Of a stretch of 64,000 nucleotides of DNA, positions 1 to 13,200 are shown one piece after another. Position 1 is the stretch's first letter, and each line of letters starts with the position of its first letter. This stretch comes from Bryoerythrophyllum caledonicum. Taxonomy: Eukaryota > Streptophyta > Bryopsida > Pottiales > Pottiaceae. The stretch lies in assembly GCA_963971425.1 (NCBI GenBank), contig OZ020517.1, positions 23,446,462 to 23,510,461 on the forward strand, read 5' to 3'. The position numbers were made by a program, and so were the translations under genes. The notes beneath the pieces are model-generated. The model saw only the letters and a program-made list of their open reading frames with translations. It had not been told where the DNA came from and did no database searches.

Positions 1-2370
1 GGACGCTTCCAGAGTATCACAGAGAGGGTATTACGAGGGTATTAGAGGGAGGTTATCAGAGATGGTTAATAGAAGAGGGTATTGGAAAAGGGTATTAGGG
101 GTGGAATTTGTTCATGGGGAGATTGGAGAGAGAGATTAGAGTTTTCCTGAAAGTGCTTCCGGAAGGGGCAAGTGAGGAGGAATATGGTGCCAGACAGTAT
201 GAGATGTATAAACGGAAAGAAAGAGAGCATGAGGAAATTTCATATTGCCTTTTTTTGCAACAATGAAATGCTTTGCAATTAATGTTCTTCGGCCCTACCC
301 CATGCAAGCTAAAGTTCTCCAATAGTACCCTGAGTTCTCAAAGGGTTGACCAATAGTTCCCCCAAACCTTTCCCAAGCCAAGACACCATGTGCATGTGGT
401 CCTGATTACTAACATGAGACCCTAAGATTCGGGGTACCTATCCAGTGTATTTTGGTGGCTTTCAGGAAAACTCTATTGGATGGGAGAAGAGGAACTTTGG
501 ATTCTTGAAGGGAATTGGAGGTATTGCGAGAAGCAATAAATGGAAGCACTAGATTAGACATCTCCAGAAAATAGTGAGGAATTTGTAGGAAAAAGCATGG
601 TATGGTGCTTCAAACATAAAAAGCATGGTATTATAGAGATTAATAGTGCTATTGTAGAATTGACACTTGCATTTTTTTCAGGTGGATAGTAGTGAAGGAA
701 AGTTCTTGGCAACCTTCATTGTTTTCACTTAAAACACATAGAAATCAAGGATTTTACTATTTTTGAAAACATGTTTTTTATTGTTATAATAAGTCATGAG
801 AATTCTATGCATTGTTTGGATTTTAAATCCAACTATTATTTTCCTATTTAAAAAATAGTAATTTATTTTTTGAAAAAGTCTAATAGTATCTCATCTCAAA
901 GTGGCAGTTTTGGGGTAGTACGGTGAAGCACAAGGCCCGGTCCTCTAGAGGATAAGTTTGATTTGGCATTAATATTTGCATTAATAATGTTTGTTGCCGT
1001 AACCTCCTAAGTTAGTAAGCAACCAAAATCCATGATATACAACTATAAAATTGGGGTATATTCAACCCTCTTTATCCCATTGCCACATATTCAACTCCAA
1101 ATGGAGGGTTACTGTCAGTAATGACCCATTACTTTGGTCAGAGCTTTTGGGAGGTACCTCTTGGTGGCTATCACATCTCATCACAAAAGTATGAAATTAC
1201 TTGGGTTGAAATTATAGTTCTATTGGCTATAACTATAAAAAAAAGTTATCATTATTGATTCTTTCCATTTTGTATGCAATTTGCTTAACTTGTTGGTTAT
1301 CGAGGAATTTAACTTAGTCTTCAGACAATTAGGTGTGTTGTACATGATAGGCTAAGGCTAACTCATGTATAAGCCAATTTAGCCCAAAAGTTAGCCCAAA
1401 TGGCTATAAATTTGGCTCCAAGCTTTACACCAACTAACAATTGATGTTGGATTAGTTCTTCCATATTTGAAGGCTCTTTTGCAAGAAAACAAGTGCCATA
1501 AGTAGAAAATAGGTAACAACAAAGAGAAGATGAGGCATGAAGAACAAAACATCAATATTAACCATTTCCATTTAGCCCCATTTAAAGGTTCTAATCTAAT
1601 TAAATATTTTATTTCATTTTGAAATTTGACCTTTAACCAAATCTAATAATGGCCCATATTCCAAAAATTGAATTTTTGTTTTGGTACAAATCTAATACTG
1701 GCCCATACTCCAAGAATTGGATTTTTGTTTTGGTCCAAATCAATTTGCAAAGCTTGGACCATGTAAGGTATGTCAGTTGTTCATTATTGTATTATCCTTC
1801 CATCTCTACTCCTCTTGCACATGTAATGCACCATTTGCATCAATTCATAAGCTCAATGAACATAAAATTACACAATACTAAAGGAAATTCTAGCATATTA
1901 AATCTTGCGTATCTAATCATATTATATTCTACTCCATTAGACTACTTAGAGAGTGACCAAACCACAAAACTCATATGCTCATTGGTCACAGTCAATTTGA
2001 ACAAATTTAGCTTCTTTTGAGGTGCTCACTACGACATTGTCTCAAGTGCAACGGACTACTCATCGTATGCTCGATGACATTTTAGATAAGTATCGCACTT
2101 CCTTGGTGTTACCAATAATGAGTTGCCATTGACAATGGTAAATTGAGTCGGCTTTACTTGGGGTGCTCTTCCTACATTAGTGTCTTATCTATGGTTGTTT
2201 AAATTTTGAGCACGTGGGTTGGGCACGGTTTGAGATTCTTCTTCTCTAACTTATCAACGCCTTCCGCCGATGAGTGTAAGTGTGGGATGGGCTTTATGGC
2301 AGACACTATAGCCGCTCTTGATCTTTCCAAGGTCCAATGACATTACCAGTTGAGTAAGTTATTGACTTCA
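1..2370. other. Gene-free repeat-rich stretch
   Basis: I see no supported gene here; the open frames are short, AT-rich and lack family motifs. The stretch at about 996-1320 is a diverged copy of the roughly 355-bp TA-flanked MITE seen intact at 46811-47165. Both share the internal order of a segment resembling 'ttggggtatat', a 'ccaaatggagg' segment and the 'ggttgaaattatag' segment. The rest is unassigned. Confidence 0.6.
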
Positions 2371-2379
2371 ACACTTTAG

Positions 2380-5300
2380 TTTAGGTTTGTCGCATTTGGT
2401 TTAATGTTCAACAACATCGGAATGACCATCCCTGTGTTTTGAAAATAGACCCCAATGATCAAGAATGCATAGTATGTTTGGTTTAAATCTAGCATTTCAA
2501 TGACATCTTTGGGTTCCACATGTGAATGGAAGTAGCCATGGAGGGACCGTGTTCTCTTGTAGGTTGTTGTTGAAGGTTCCGGCATTCGTAAGTATAAAGC
2601 ACGTGGATTTGTTTGAAGATACAATAATTCAGTTTTTGGATTTCCCATGAAACCGATCCATATCCAATTGGAGGATGATTGCCCAATCTTCCGTCAATCT
2701 TACAAGCCTAGTCATTTAGAGAAAGTCTATGTTAAACTTGGTATCATGAGATGTTGGTTGTTGGCTTGATTGAGCTCTTCAATGACGAATACACTAGTGC
2801 TACAAATATGCCATCAAAGAAGGATATTTTTGGCAATTGTATAGTGAAGTGGATGTGTTGAGACTGCCGGCCAAGACCATTTAACTGTAAGATCAAGTTG
2901 GATTGGTGTCCCATGCTAAAACAGGAGGAATTAATTGATGCAATGGAATTTTCTCAAGTATTTAATACTCTAGATTTGTGATCTGGTTATCATTAGTTGC
3001 CTTTATTGGTGGATGATTGAGTGAAGATTGTTTTTTGAGGAGCTGATCATGATGACAAATATCAATTCTATCATTGGAGGTTTCTAGCATTTGGCTTCAA
3101 GAACGCATTAGTTGAGATTTAGAGGGTGATGGATTGGGTCTTGACCAGCTTACCATTTGCTAGATGCCACACCAAAGATGTTGTCATCTTTAGTAGCAAC
3201 CAACATGAGCATGTGAGGCATTTATAAGCAATATTTGAGTGCTTACTACAATAAGGATTGTGCTTGCATGATGGCAAGTGCAAATTCTTCCGTGATCTAC
3301 TACCTTATTTGCGACATGTGATTGTTCCAAGAGGCCTTGGCGTATAGCAAAGCATAGGTAGATGCGCTGCAAAAGATTCCAACACCAATCAATGTGTGAT
3401 GGCTTTGAGCTTTTCTTGGCTTGACAAATAACCATCACAAGTTTGTCAACAATTCTAGCTTGATTGTTAAGCCCTTGAATATTCTCAAGAGAAAGGATCA
3501 GTCATGGACATGGGAACATGAGCAACAACAAACATCTCTTGCATTAAAGCTGAAACTTTGTTCGACGCTTGTGCTCCGACGTTCGGATGCTATCCGGAGT
3601 GGAGTGTGGTGGGACTTTGAGCCGTTATGACATGAAAATGAGCAAGGACGGGAGTATATTATTGTATTTGCTTCTAGGAGCAACAACAATGCAAAGTCCA
3701 ATTATTCATCTCCCATGGGAGAAGCTTTGGCAATAGTTAAATCCATTGCTCACTTCTGGCCTTATTTGTATGGGCAACGGTTTACATCAATCACCAACCA
3801 TCAATCTTTGAAGTGGCTCATGGAGTCCGACAAGCTAATAAGCAAGTTTGCCAAATGGGCGTTCTTGTTACAAGAGTATGACTTTGAGGTTGTATACTGT
3901 ATTGGTGGCACAAATTTGGATGCGGATGGCCTTTCTCCACGATTCAAGTCCGTTAGAGGAGAATATGACAAGTACTAGATAGCATGGAAAGTGTGACAGA
4001 GAGGCAGTTCATAGTTGACATGTGGCAATCTACCTCACTTTATCTTTAAGCTTGACATTTACACTACCTGATTTGGCAACCAATGAAGAGCTCGACAAGA
4101 CCCAACTTGTAAGCAACATGTGGGTAAATCTTTCGATCTTGTACAAGCTTCACCACGAGGAATTTCCACCGACTCTTGTTGCCATAGAACGAGATCGAGT
4201 TAGGCATCAAGTAGCGAGGTTCTGTTGGGAAGACAACTTTCTGGTTTGACTATGTCCGAATGGGACTAGAGGCATAGTTCCCAAGCCAAATCACAGGGTC
4301 TTGTTGGTACGCCAAGTACAGAAGGAGCTTGGACATTTTGATGTGCGGCGGACACATTCTTTGTTATGCAACTAGTATTGGTGGAACCACCATGTATCAA
4401 CAGGTCGCCATAAATATTTCTTGGTATGAGGTGTGTGATTAGTTAGATCAAGCTTTATACCTTATCAAAGTAGTTGTGGCCTTTGATGATCATCAGTTTG
4501 GGCTACTATTGGCCCTTGGGTGTTGTCATGCCAATTATGGTCACTCCACGTGGATCCAAATATGTGTTAGTGATGACAAAGCACTTTATTAAGTCGATTG
4601 AGCTTGTCGTTGTACCACAAAATTCCTCAGAATTAGCAATCATGGCATTTCTAGACCATGTACTAGCTCAATTTGGAGCACCGGCTGAAGTGTTGATGAA
4701 TTGAGGGCGAGAATTCCTTTGATCACCGTACAACTTCCCGAGATCATCTGGAGGCGGATGGTTTATCTAAGCGTGTTGTTCAAACGGCCAAGCGTGGCGA
4801 GCGTAAGCATGGATTGTTTCAAGGCACCCATTGTGATTGTCACTTGATATTACCATGGATAGCCATGGAATACCGGTGCAACATACAAACTTCATTAGTT
4901 GCTTATAGTCCGTACGAGTTGTTATACGGATGAGAGCCAATTTTACCCTCCTCTCTACAAAAAGAATTGGCTTTGATTGTTAATTTGGATGACCATGACA
5001 TGTGGGCTCAGTGTCTACGTAACAAGCAGAGTTCCTCAAGAGGATCATGCCAATGACCACGGAGAACTTATCTATTGCTCAACATTGTGACACATTGTTG
5101 TTATTTTGCATTTGAAGCGGAGCCTACCGAACTCAATTGCAACAAGTCTCCATTGGAGACTGCGTTTATTTGCAATATGAGGCGCCTACAACGCTTGATG
5201 CCAACATCGGATGCATGATTTTTTCATGTGAATGATAGGATGCGTGGTGGTAAATTTTGTTGTTGGAAGGGAAAGACAACCAAAAATGTTGGTAGGATTC

Positions 5301-5430
5301 AAAGAATTGTGTTCCTTCTCATTTGTTCATTGATGGAACAATTCATCCGGAACTAGTAGTTGTGAAAGACAATTAAGGATGGGGCTCATATTGCACCCCA
5401 TCCAACGTCTTCTAGTTGCTTCTTCAATTT
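2380..5430 (+). mobile_element. Ty3/gypsy LTR-retrotransposon fossil (internal region)
   Basis: This is a decayed pol region of a Ty3/gypsy element on the plus strand. The order of recognisable parts is a protease-side segment (about 2400-2660), reverse transcriptase (about 2850-3330), RNase H (about 3640-3985), integrase (about 4290-5000) and a chromodomain-side tail (about 5240-5400). That order, with integrase after RNase H, is the Ty3/gypsy order rather than the Copia order. The element is heavily broken with many interruptions and appears old. No pair of LTRs could be delimited. A related fragment of the protease-side region lies at 63590-64000. Confidence 0.8.
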
Positions 5431-5607
5431 CTTATTGATCCGTATGATCACTACCATACCAACTTGAATACGTATAGTTCTTGCAACAACATCACTGTAG
5501 CAATCGTCCTTACTAATGGACTATGGTCCTAATTGATTAGAGGGGCTCCCAATCCGTTAGATGGTACTTGAGGATGTATTACGTTTGCAATCTTGTGTAA
5601 ATATTTT

Positions 5608-6132
5608 TCATTTGTTTGATGTTGGTTATAGCATTCGATCTATTGTGTATAATGATCTCTATGTACACGACACATATCACAGTACGTGGCATCGAGTGCC
5701 TGACCGTGTCAAAGTAGTAGTTTTGTAGCTTGGTTTGCATGTGGTGATCTACATGTGTTGGAAGGTGTGCATTCATTGTCGCATTTCTCATTTGGTTGAT
5801 GAAATCATCCGTCTAGGGTTTGACTCTGTAAAGGCACAACCTTCCTTGATTTGACATTTTTGTCAATCAAGCTTTGTAGTGGAGAGTTAGTGATTGATAG
5901 TTCTTGCTTGTTAGTGACGATTTAGTCATTAAGTTACAATTTAGACGCTTTCCCTTCTCACTTGTACTTATTGATTCTTCCATTGTGGAGTGAAAAACGC
6001 TTGACTGTAGTGTCATTTCATCTTTCTCCATGCGGGTGTGCTACGTGTGGGCTTTTGTGTATATATTTTTCATTTATTTGGTGTTGATTTTGGCACTTGA
6101 TCTACTGTGTGGAACGATCTCTATTTACATAA
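5608..6132. repeat. Direct repeat pair downstream of the Ty3/gypsy fossil
   Basis: The segments at about 5604-5672 and 6060-6130 are diverged direct copies. Both read through a 'tttttcattt' start, a 'gatgttggtt'-like segment and a 'gatctctat' end. They are about 460 bp apart. They may be remnants of the element's 3' end or an unrelated local duplication; the sequence does not decide between these. Confidence 0.5.
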
Positions 6133-6555
6133 CAAGGTGTTGGGGACCCATTATGCTGATATTTTGCAGTATTATACCATAACACCCTCATGGGTTTCAA
6201 GCCCGTTCGTTTCCGCATCCCTCACCAGACCAGACACCTCTCTCAACTTTACTCACAAAAGCTTCCACCGAAAATCCCACACAACAAATTAGATTTACAC
6301 CGTACAAGTTATCTAATACGAGGTTGACAAAACTAAACAGCTAATGCTAGATTAGATTTGGTATGTTGTCCCATTCGCAAATGCAATTGGCTCAATTTCG
6401 ATTGATTTTGTTTTATCAACCGCGAACTTGAAGGGAACTTATTGTACGCGCAAAATAGGCAGTTATATCTATTCCAAGTGTTATGCCGAAAGAGACCTTC
6501 ATGGGTGGATCTCTCTATACAATATCATACCCACACATATCCGGGATTACAAATA

Positions 6556-6925
6556 AGATAAACCCCTTGGTAACCGACAAAAACCATAACTGACACCTGT
6601 AAAATTGGAATATATCTAACCGAGTTTCATCCGATTACCACCCATGTGGAGGTTTGCTATTAGTCAAAATCTCTTATTTTTGGTCAACGCTTTTGGAGGT
6701 AAATATTGACGGCCACCCACTAAACATGGCTACACACTTAAAAAATCATAACTAATTCATATTTCATTGGAAAATACGAAACCACTTGGGTTGAAATTAC
6801 AATTCTATTGGCTATCATTGTAAAATAATTGTATTATTATATACTCACTCCATAAATGCACATGTACTATTATTTATTCACTCCATAAATAATAATACTT
6901 AAGTTGTCGGTCATGGGGTTTACCT
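6556..6925 (+). mobile_element. MITE, AGGTAAGCC family (copy with variant ends)
   Basis: This 370-bp element runs from AGATAAACCCC to GGGGTTTACCT, so its ends are inverted repeats. It shares its interior with the cleaner copies at 7343-7691 (opposite orientation) and 46811-47165. A local duplication of an 'actccataaat' segment near its right end makes it longer than the other copies. A TA lies before the left end; the right flank reads GA, so the right target-site copy is lost or mutated. It has no coding capacity. Confidence 0.75.
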
Positions 6926-7342
6926 GAGGATGAGAACGGAGTCGGAGGAGTGGCAAAAAGAAGAAAGAAAGGTCCTTGGTGTGACCGGAGCTGGCACACT
7001 TGTCTGTACTGGTACCTTTTTTGCAATCAACTTGGTTTGATTTGTTTCAAAAAAAAAAAAAAAAAAAGAAGAAAGAAAGTACGAGACGCCAACCAGTTGA
7101 ACGTGACACATCCAACGAGAAACAAATCTGTTGAAGCCCAAATCCGGGACGCCCACCTAAAGCCGCCATCGCACCCAACACCGAAGCTCTCTATCGAATC
7201 CAGAGACTCTAATATCCGCATTTCGTACTGTGCACTCTCGAGCGTGGATCGGATGTTGATTGGATATTTCACCAGCTGCATATTTATGCAGAAAGTATAG
7301 CATTCTGATGCCCTTCGTCGCAAACAGGCTCGAAGCCAAATA
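6926..7342. other. Spacer between two MITE copies, no supported gene
   Basis: This is about 400 bp between two inverted copies of one MITE family. It holds a run of about 19 A residues at roughly 7050-7067 and several overlapping open frames that look like chance frames. No motif supports a gene. It could be a remnant of host sequence between independent insertions. Confidence 0.4.
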
Positions 7343-7691
7343 AGGTAAGCCCCCCAAACCGACAAGTTAAGGAATGTGCATATATGGAGGGGAGATAATT
7401 ATACTATTATTTTTCAGTGATAGCCAATAGAATTACAATTCCAACCCAAGTGATTTCATATTTTTCCGATGAAAACTGAATTAGTTTTGAATTTTCAAAC
7501 TTGGCGACCATGTTTAGAGGGTGGCCAACAATAGGTACCCCCATAACCAACGACCGAAAGTAAGGGTCTTGACTAATAGCAAACCTCCATTTGGAGCTGA
7601 ATTGGTGGTAATGGGATGGAAGAGGGTTGGACATACCCCAATTTTATAGGGGTTGGCTATGGTTTTTTGTTGGTTATGGGGAGGCTTACCT
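7343..7691 (-). mobile_element. MITE, AGGTAAGCC family (349 bp)
   Basis: The element begins AGGTAAGCCCCCC and ends GGCTTACCT, so its terminal inverted repeats match. It is flanked by TA on both sides (7341-7342 and 7692-7693). It is nearly the reverse complement of 46811-47165. TA duplication and short TIRs fit a Tc1/mariner-driven (Stowaway-like) MITE, although the terminal sequence is not the classical Stowaway one. It has no coding capacity. Confidence 0.85.
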
Positions 7692-8254
7692 TACTGTAAG
7701 TTGTGAATCGACATTTCATATCCTAATTTTGAGCATATCCTCTACAATATATGGAATCCACATCTAAAACCGTCGCCGCAACTAACGCCATCTCTATCTA
7801 CACCGGTCCTAGATATCTCTACAAAAGTGTCGACGGGTACTTGCTCAATCACCAGTATTCCTAGATCCTTGTCCCTCGAAGCTAAGTCTGTGATGATTAT
7901 AATACAATAACGGAGTTTCGGTATCAGACTCGGGCACCTTAATCCGGCAACGTGTCGCTCAACAGAACAACTCCCTGTTCACTCCCGTACATTCTGTTGT
8001 ACGCTTGCAGCAGACAATATCGGTTTTACCGGATTTGGGTTTCCGCCTCCTCCCCACAATAATCACCCCCCCTCATTATTTTAATAGATACCCGTTAGTA
8101 ATAATAAGTAAAACAGAAAAAGAGGTCAAAATGAAAACGACGAGATACCCGCCGAGAGATATCGAGACAGGGTTCATTATCGTTTTCAATTTGATTTTTA
8201 AAGCCCTTAAAGGTTTGTGGGGGACCATGCACACAGTAAAATAGATTCCAAAAA

Positions 8255-8350
8255 CTGGATTGAAATTTAGGAAGACATACACCATTGGATTGAAGATTCT
8301 TCGACTACCATTTGTCATTTGGAGGTCTGAACTTTATCATGTTCAAATAT
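8255..8350 (+). repeat. Short partial copy of repeat R1
   Basis: The segment carries 'gaagacatacacc', 'ttgaagattctt' and 'atttggaggtctgaac'. These are the same landmarks as the fuller R1 copies at 8560-8800, 16286-17122 and 46690-48790. Only part of the repeat is present. Confidence 0.6.
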
Positions 8351-8559
8351 TGAACATGGACTTTACTAAGGACTATATTTTATGCTTCTCCTTTGATATT
8401 TTCCCTATATTCTTATACTTTGAAACTTTTTACTTCATTCATTTACTTTAATATTTAAGTAAAAGTGACACAATGAATTTGCCCTTTGCCGGGGATTCTA
8501 CTAGAGTCAAATATACAAAAAGAATCATCATGTTGCAACCCAAATTTGGCTTCTCAGAC

Positions 8560-8800
8560 CTTTAACTCATAAACGTTAGATGGGAACCATATTTATAGGC
8601 ACGTATTTTATAGAATACACAAAATGTATCAAAGTTTAGGAAGACGTACACCTTCGGAGTGAAGATTCTTCAAGTAACATCTTTCATTTGGAGGTCATTT
8701 CAAGAGCTGAATCTTATCTTATTCAAATACAACACTATACACTTAGAATATTGTGACCACAAGTAGCACATTTTGTTGTGTAAGGGTTAAGGATTAAAGT
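8560..8800 (+). repeat. Repeat R1, uninterrupted copy (about 240 bp)
   Basis: The copy runs from 'cataaacgttag' to 'gtaagggttaagg'. It is the only copy in the window that carries the full R1 core without an inserted element, so it shows the empty state of the insertion sites used at 16489, 46811 and 47209. In the copy at 16286-17122 the R1 ends look like inverted repeats (CCCTTAAACGT near the left, ACGTTTAAGGG near the right), so R1 is probably itself an old TIR element. Confidence 0.65.
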
Positions 8801-8999
8801 TACCCATCCATATATTCTAGGCTCCGATGGGGATTTTACACAGGTACATGAGACTATGTTGAAAAGAAACAACAGGGAAGAAAAGAAGCCAAAACCATCC
8901 TTATCTACAACTCTCCTCCGTCTTAGAAGACACCGGTCGTACCGGAAGCCACTAGTATCTAACTTTTTCGTAGATTTTGCACCTGAAGTGTACGCCCTT

Positions 9000-10263
9000 A
9001 GAACATGGAGCGGTGACGGGAATGAGTCTCCCCTGCGCGAGAATAAGAAGAGCTAATAGGACAGCAAAGCGAGGTCAAGTTGGTCGAGATGCAACAGCAA
9101 CAGCAGCAGCAGCAGCAGCAGCAATCAACTCTCACACATAAGACGCACACAACAACGAGAGCTTCGTCGTCTCCGTCCGCCATCGCCACCCCCGCTTGGC
9201 CCCGGTGCTTTTCCCCGCCCCTCCCTCTCTCTCCCCGCCTTTCCTTTCCCCGCCTCTACGGCCCCGCGCGGACCTCCTCGGGGAGCCAAGCCGCGCCGGA
9301 ATCGGTTCGGGGACGCGTCCGCAATCGGGGGTTAGAGGTGTGTGTAGCTGCTGCTGCTGCTGCTGCTGGCGACGACGACGGTGGAGTCAGGTGCGGTTGT
9401 TGGATTCGTTTGTTAGGTGGATTCGGCGTTTTGTGTACGGTTGCAGCGTTAGGTTTTTGCGTTTGTTGCGGTTTCCGGGGGTTTGCGGTGTGGTGCGGGG
9501 TTTCGGTTCGCGGAGGGATCTGTTTGGCGTCGCATTGTGGTGTGGTGGTGGTGGTGGACGAGGACGTGTCGGTATGTAGGACCGGGGAGGGGTTGATTGT
9601 TAGGATCGAGGTTAGTGTGAGAGGTGCGCGATGATGAGGAGGTGCGGAGTTCGAGACGTTTAATTTACACAGGCTTGGTTTTTTGGATCTCTAGCTGTTG
9701 TGATTTCGGAGGAAGGTATGAGATCACCGAATTGCCCGTGTTGATTTAATGACGGACTCTGTGAGTTACGGCAAATGCGCAATTGTATTGTGTGTTCGCA
9801 GCACGGGTTTGTTTGGTTGGCAGGACTGAGGTATTAGGAGGGGGATTTTGTGTTTGGTTCATTGAGAGTTACTTGCAACGTTGTCATGGCGTGTTGTATT
9901 GTTAGCGCTTCGTTGAGTACCCTAATTCCTCTACGGTTGTAAACGAGGTCATCTTTGCGGCAATTAGTTTTGAAAGTCGTGTGGTTTTGAGCTGATTTTC
10001 CGTAGTATCTTTTGTAGCGTAACCTACTTATTGTGTGGTTGGAGGCTCAGTTGCGGCAATTAGCCTTGGATTGGAGCTGAATTTATTTGCCTGTTGTGGT
10101 GCAGAGTACTGGATTATCTGCGGAGGATCGGTCGTAGATGAGGTTAAATGGGATAGAGGCAGCGTGTAGAAATTTTTCCTCTTGCAGCAGTCCACGAGGT
10201 CATAGCTGGTGGACTGGGTGGGTCAGGTTTGGTGATCTTCGCAGGGAACAGTGTTAGAGAATC
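9000..10263 (+). promoter_or_regulatory. GC-rich leader/promoter of the ARIADNE gene with CAG and CTG tracts
   Basis: Composition shifts sharply from AT-rich repeats to GC- and CT-rich sequence at about 9000. The region contains a (CAG)n run at about 9098-9122 and a (GCT)n run at about 9347-9368. These two runs are complementary and could pair in a transcript. Long open frames cross it, but they are low-complexity (poly-Gln, poly-Ala) and end before the ARIADNE start at 10264. I therefore read it as promoter plus 5' leader, probably with a leader intron, and not as a separate gene. Confidence 0.5.
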
Positions 10264-13200
10264 ATGGGTGACGATGGGATGATTTATGGGAGTGATTATG
10301 GAGAGACCGACTCTGATGAGGATTACGTTGGAGATGACGAAGACTGCGGTGGGTACGATGATTTTGCTGGAGATGAGGAAGACATACTGACACATCAAGA
10401 GGCATCTGATATCAGCCACAAGGTGCTCCTTCAGGCCTCGAATCTATTTTTTCTACATTGAGTCTTCACTTCCTGACTAAGTTCAGGAAAAACTTCAGCT
10501 AGAGACTGTGTGGTGTTGGTACCTCATGGTGGATGTTTGAGTGTAGATGAATTTAGTACTTGAGAGGTGGTGCCGTCTCTTCAGTATGCTGCATTTGCCA
10601 TTTGTCATAATCTTAGGCAAGAGGGCGTACAATCATACCGCTCGCACATCTAGCTGTGGTAGGATGACAATTAGGTCTTCATGACCCTGACTCTGCACGT
10701 CGCAGTTGTATTGTAAGGCAGCATCTGTGAGATCTGATGGGCGGTTTCCTTAAGTATGTGGCACTGCCCTTAGGCTAGGAGTATTCTAGGTGCTGCCCTC
10801 TTCTATTGAAGACAATTCCAATAGCTTTTAGACTTCTCCTATCATATCCTCTTACCTACGTGCCTGACCTTATTTCTGACCGATTTTCTTATTTGCAGGT
10901 TATTACAAGAGAGTCCCTTCTTGCCGCACAGGTTGGTGCTTGCTGCATTCAGAAAGTTTTCCAGAACTTATTATGTGGATCTAACAAGGGGTGCTTTTTA
11001 AAAACAAGAATAATTGTCTATTCATTGGATTGGGTTTCGTGCGTTTCAACTTGTGTCGTAGAGTTCTTTTTTGTAAATTTGTTCCTCGTATCGTGATCGA
11101 CAAACTACTCATTTTGTTATTCTGCATTCGGTATTCTGTAGAAGCTTTTTGAGATATGTATCACCCTGGCTTTCTCATCAATGTGTCCCTTTTGGAAAGT
11201 TCCAGCTCATGTATTTTCGTGGCTACTGAATACAGAGTGAAGATCTGAGAAAAGTTGTGGAATTTCTAGCAATTCGATCACGCGAGGCACGGACGTTGCT
11301 TATTCATTATCGCTGGAATGTGGAAAATCTGTTTTGTGCCGTTGCGGAAAAGGGTACTGCTCCAATATTCTTGGAAGCTGGTTTGCCTCCATCTGATACG
11401 AAGTCTGATGTGCCTGTCGCTGATAACATCAGCCGGTTTGTTAGATGTGGAACGTGCCTTGAAGAAGTGTCGACGAGTGCAGCTACTCGCATGGATTGTG
11501 GCCATGCCTTTTGCAATGGATGTAAGTATCTCTGACTGTGTTTTACTACTCCATCGGTCCGCTGAGGGATACATGATCAAGGTCTATCGAGGTAAAGGTT
11601 CAGTGTACTGTCAAGATTCTTCACCACTTGTGTGAGGCTCCAGATTTATACTGCCTAATTGGCAGGAAGTCCTTTGTAAATCTCAGACGTGTCTTATTGT
11701 TGGGGTTCGGAGCTTAAATTCTGAAGGAAAGTTTACATTCAGGTTGGACGCAGTATTTTATAATAAAAATAAAAGACGGCCAGAGCCGGCGCGTGACTTG
11801 TATGGAGCATCAGTGTGGTGCAATTTGTGACGAAGACAAAGTACGGGAGCTGGTCGGTTCAGAAGACCCGGAGTCAGTTGAACGTTATGAGCGGTTCCTT
11901 CTGGAGTCATATATTGAAGACAATGCCAAAGTGAAGTGGTGTCCTAGCACCCCGCATTGTGGTAATGCTATTCGGCTGGAGGGGGAGCCATACTGTGAGA
12001 TTGAGTGTCTTTGTGGGCAGCAATTTTGCTTCAACTGTATGGCTGAACCTCATTCTCCATGTTCCTGTCATATGTGGGCACTGTGGGACAAGAAGTGCAA
12101 AGACGAATCTGAGACAGTAAATTGGCTCACTGTTCATACCAAACCTTGTCCAAAGTGCCACAAGCCAGTCGAGAAAAATGGCGGATGTAACCTAGTTAGC
12201 TGCATCTGCGGTCAAGCTTTCTGGTGAGTATCCTTTGTTAGTATCATGTTTTCACAGACTCTGTATTCCAGAACGATGGAACTTAATTACTTACTAAAAA
12301 AATCTCTCATGGATGGTTGTAGTTGGCTATGTGGAGCAGCTACTGGTCGAGAACATAACTGGAATAGCATTGAGGGACACAGTTGTGGTCGTTTCAAGGA
12401 TGAGAAGGAAAAAGAGGCTGCAAGGGCACAAAGGGACTTGAAACGCTACATTCATTATCACTCACGCTGGAAAGGGCATATGGATTCATTGAAGTTGGAG
12501 CAGAAGCAGGAGGAATCTATCAAGGTTAAGATAACTGCTCTTGAAGATAGTCAGTGTCAAGTGAAAGACTACAGCTGGCTTACAATTGGTTTGCAGAGGC
12601 TATTTCGTGCTCGACGGGCTCTCTCTTACTCATTTGCTTTTGCTTACTTCATGTTTGGAAATGACATATTCAAGGATGACATCTCCGAAGAACAAAATGT
12701 CATTAACCAGCATCTGTTTGAGGATCAGCAACAGCAGTTGGAGGAAACTGTGGAACGCTTATCGAAGCTCGTCAAGCATGTAGAAGCTCCTTTGGAACAG
12801 AACATCGATGATAGCTTCCTGCAAGATATTCGTCTCCAAGTTATCAACTTCACCACTCTGACTGATGGTCTCTGCAGGCGCATGTATGTTGTATCTTTTG
12901 AACCCCAAGCCTTACACTTGCAATATATTCGTCCACGTCGTATACATTAGAATACTTCATTTATTCTGCGTCTACTTTTGAAGTACGTTTGTGGCACTGG
13001 TTATCTGACTGTTTCTCTTATTTATCGAATCAGAAAGGAGACTCGATGTATGAATGTCTCTATGTGCTTCTGTTTGACGGTTCAGGCCCAATGGCTCTTG
13101 ATCTTTTGGTAAAGATGTTCTCAAATATATTCTGAGTTGTTGCATACGCTGTGCGTCACAGGTACGAGGTTATAGAAAACGATTTATTGGGCTCGTTGCA

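Noticed and set aside
9080-9634. Long poly-Gln/poly-Ala open frames in the GC-rich region
   Set aside because: They are driven by triplet repeats and GC content, lack family motifs, and lie where the ARIADNE leader is expected.
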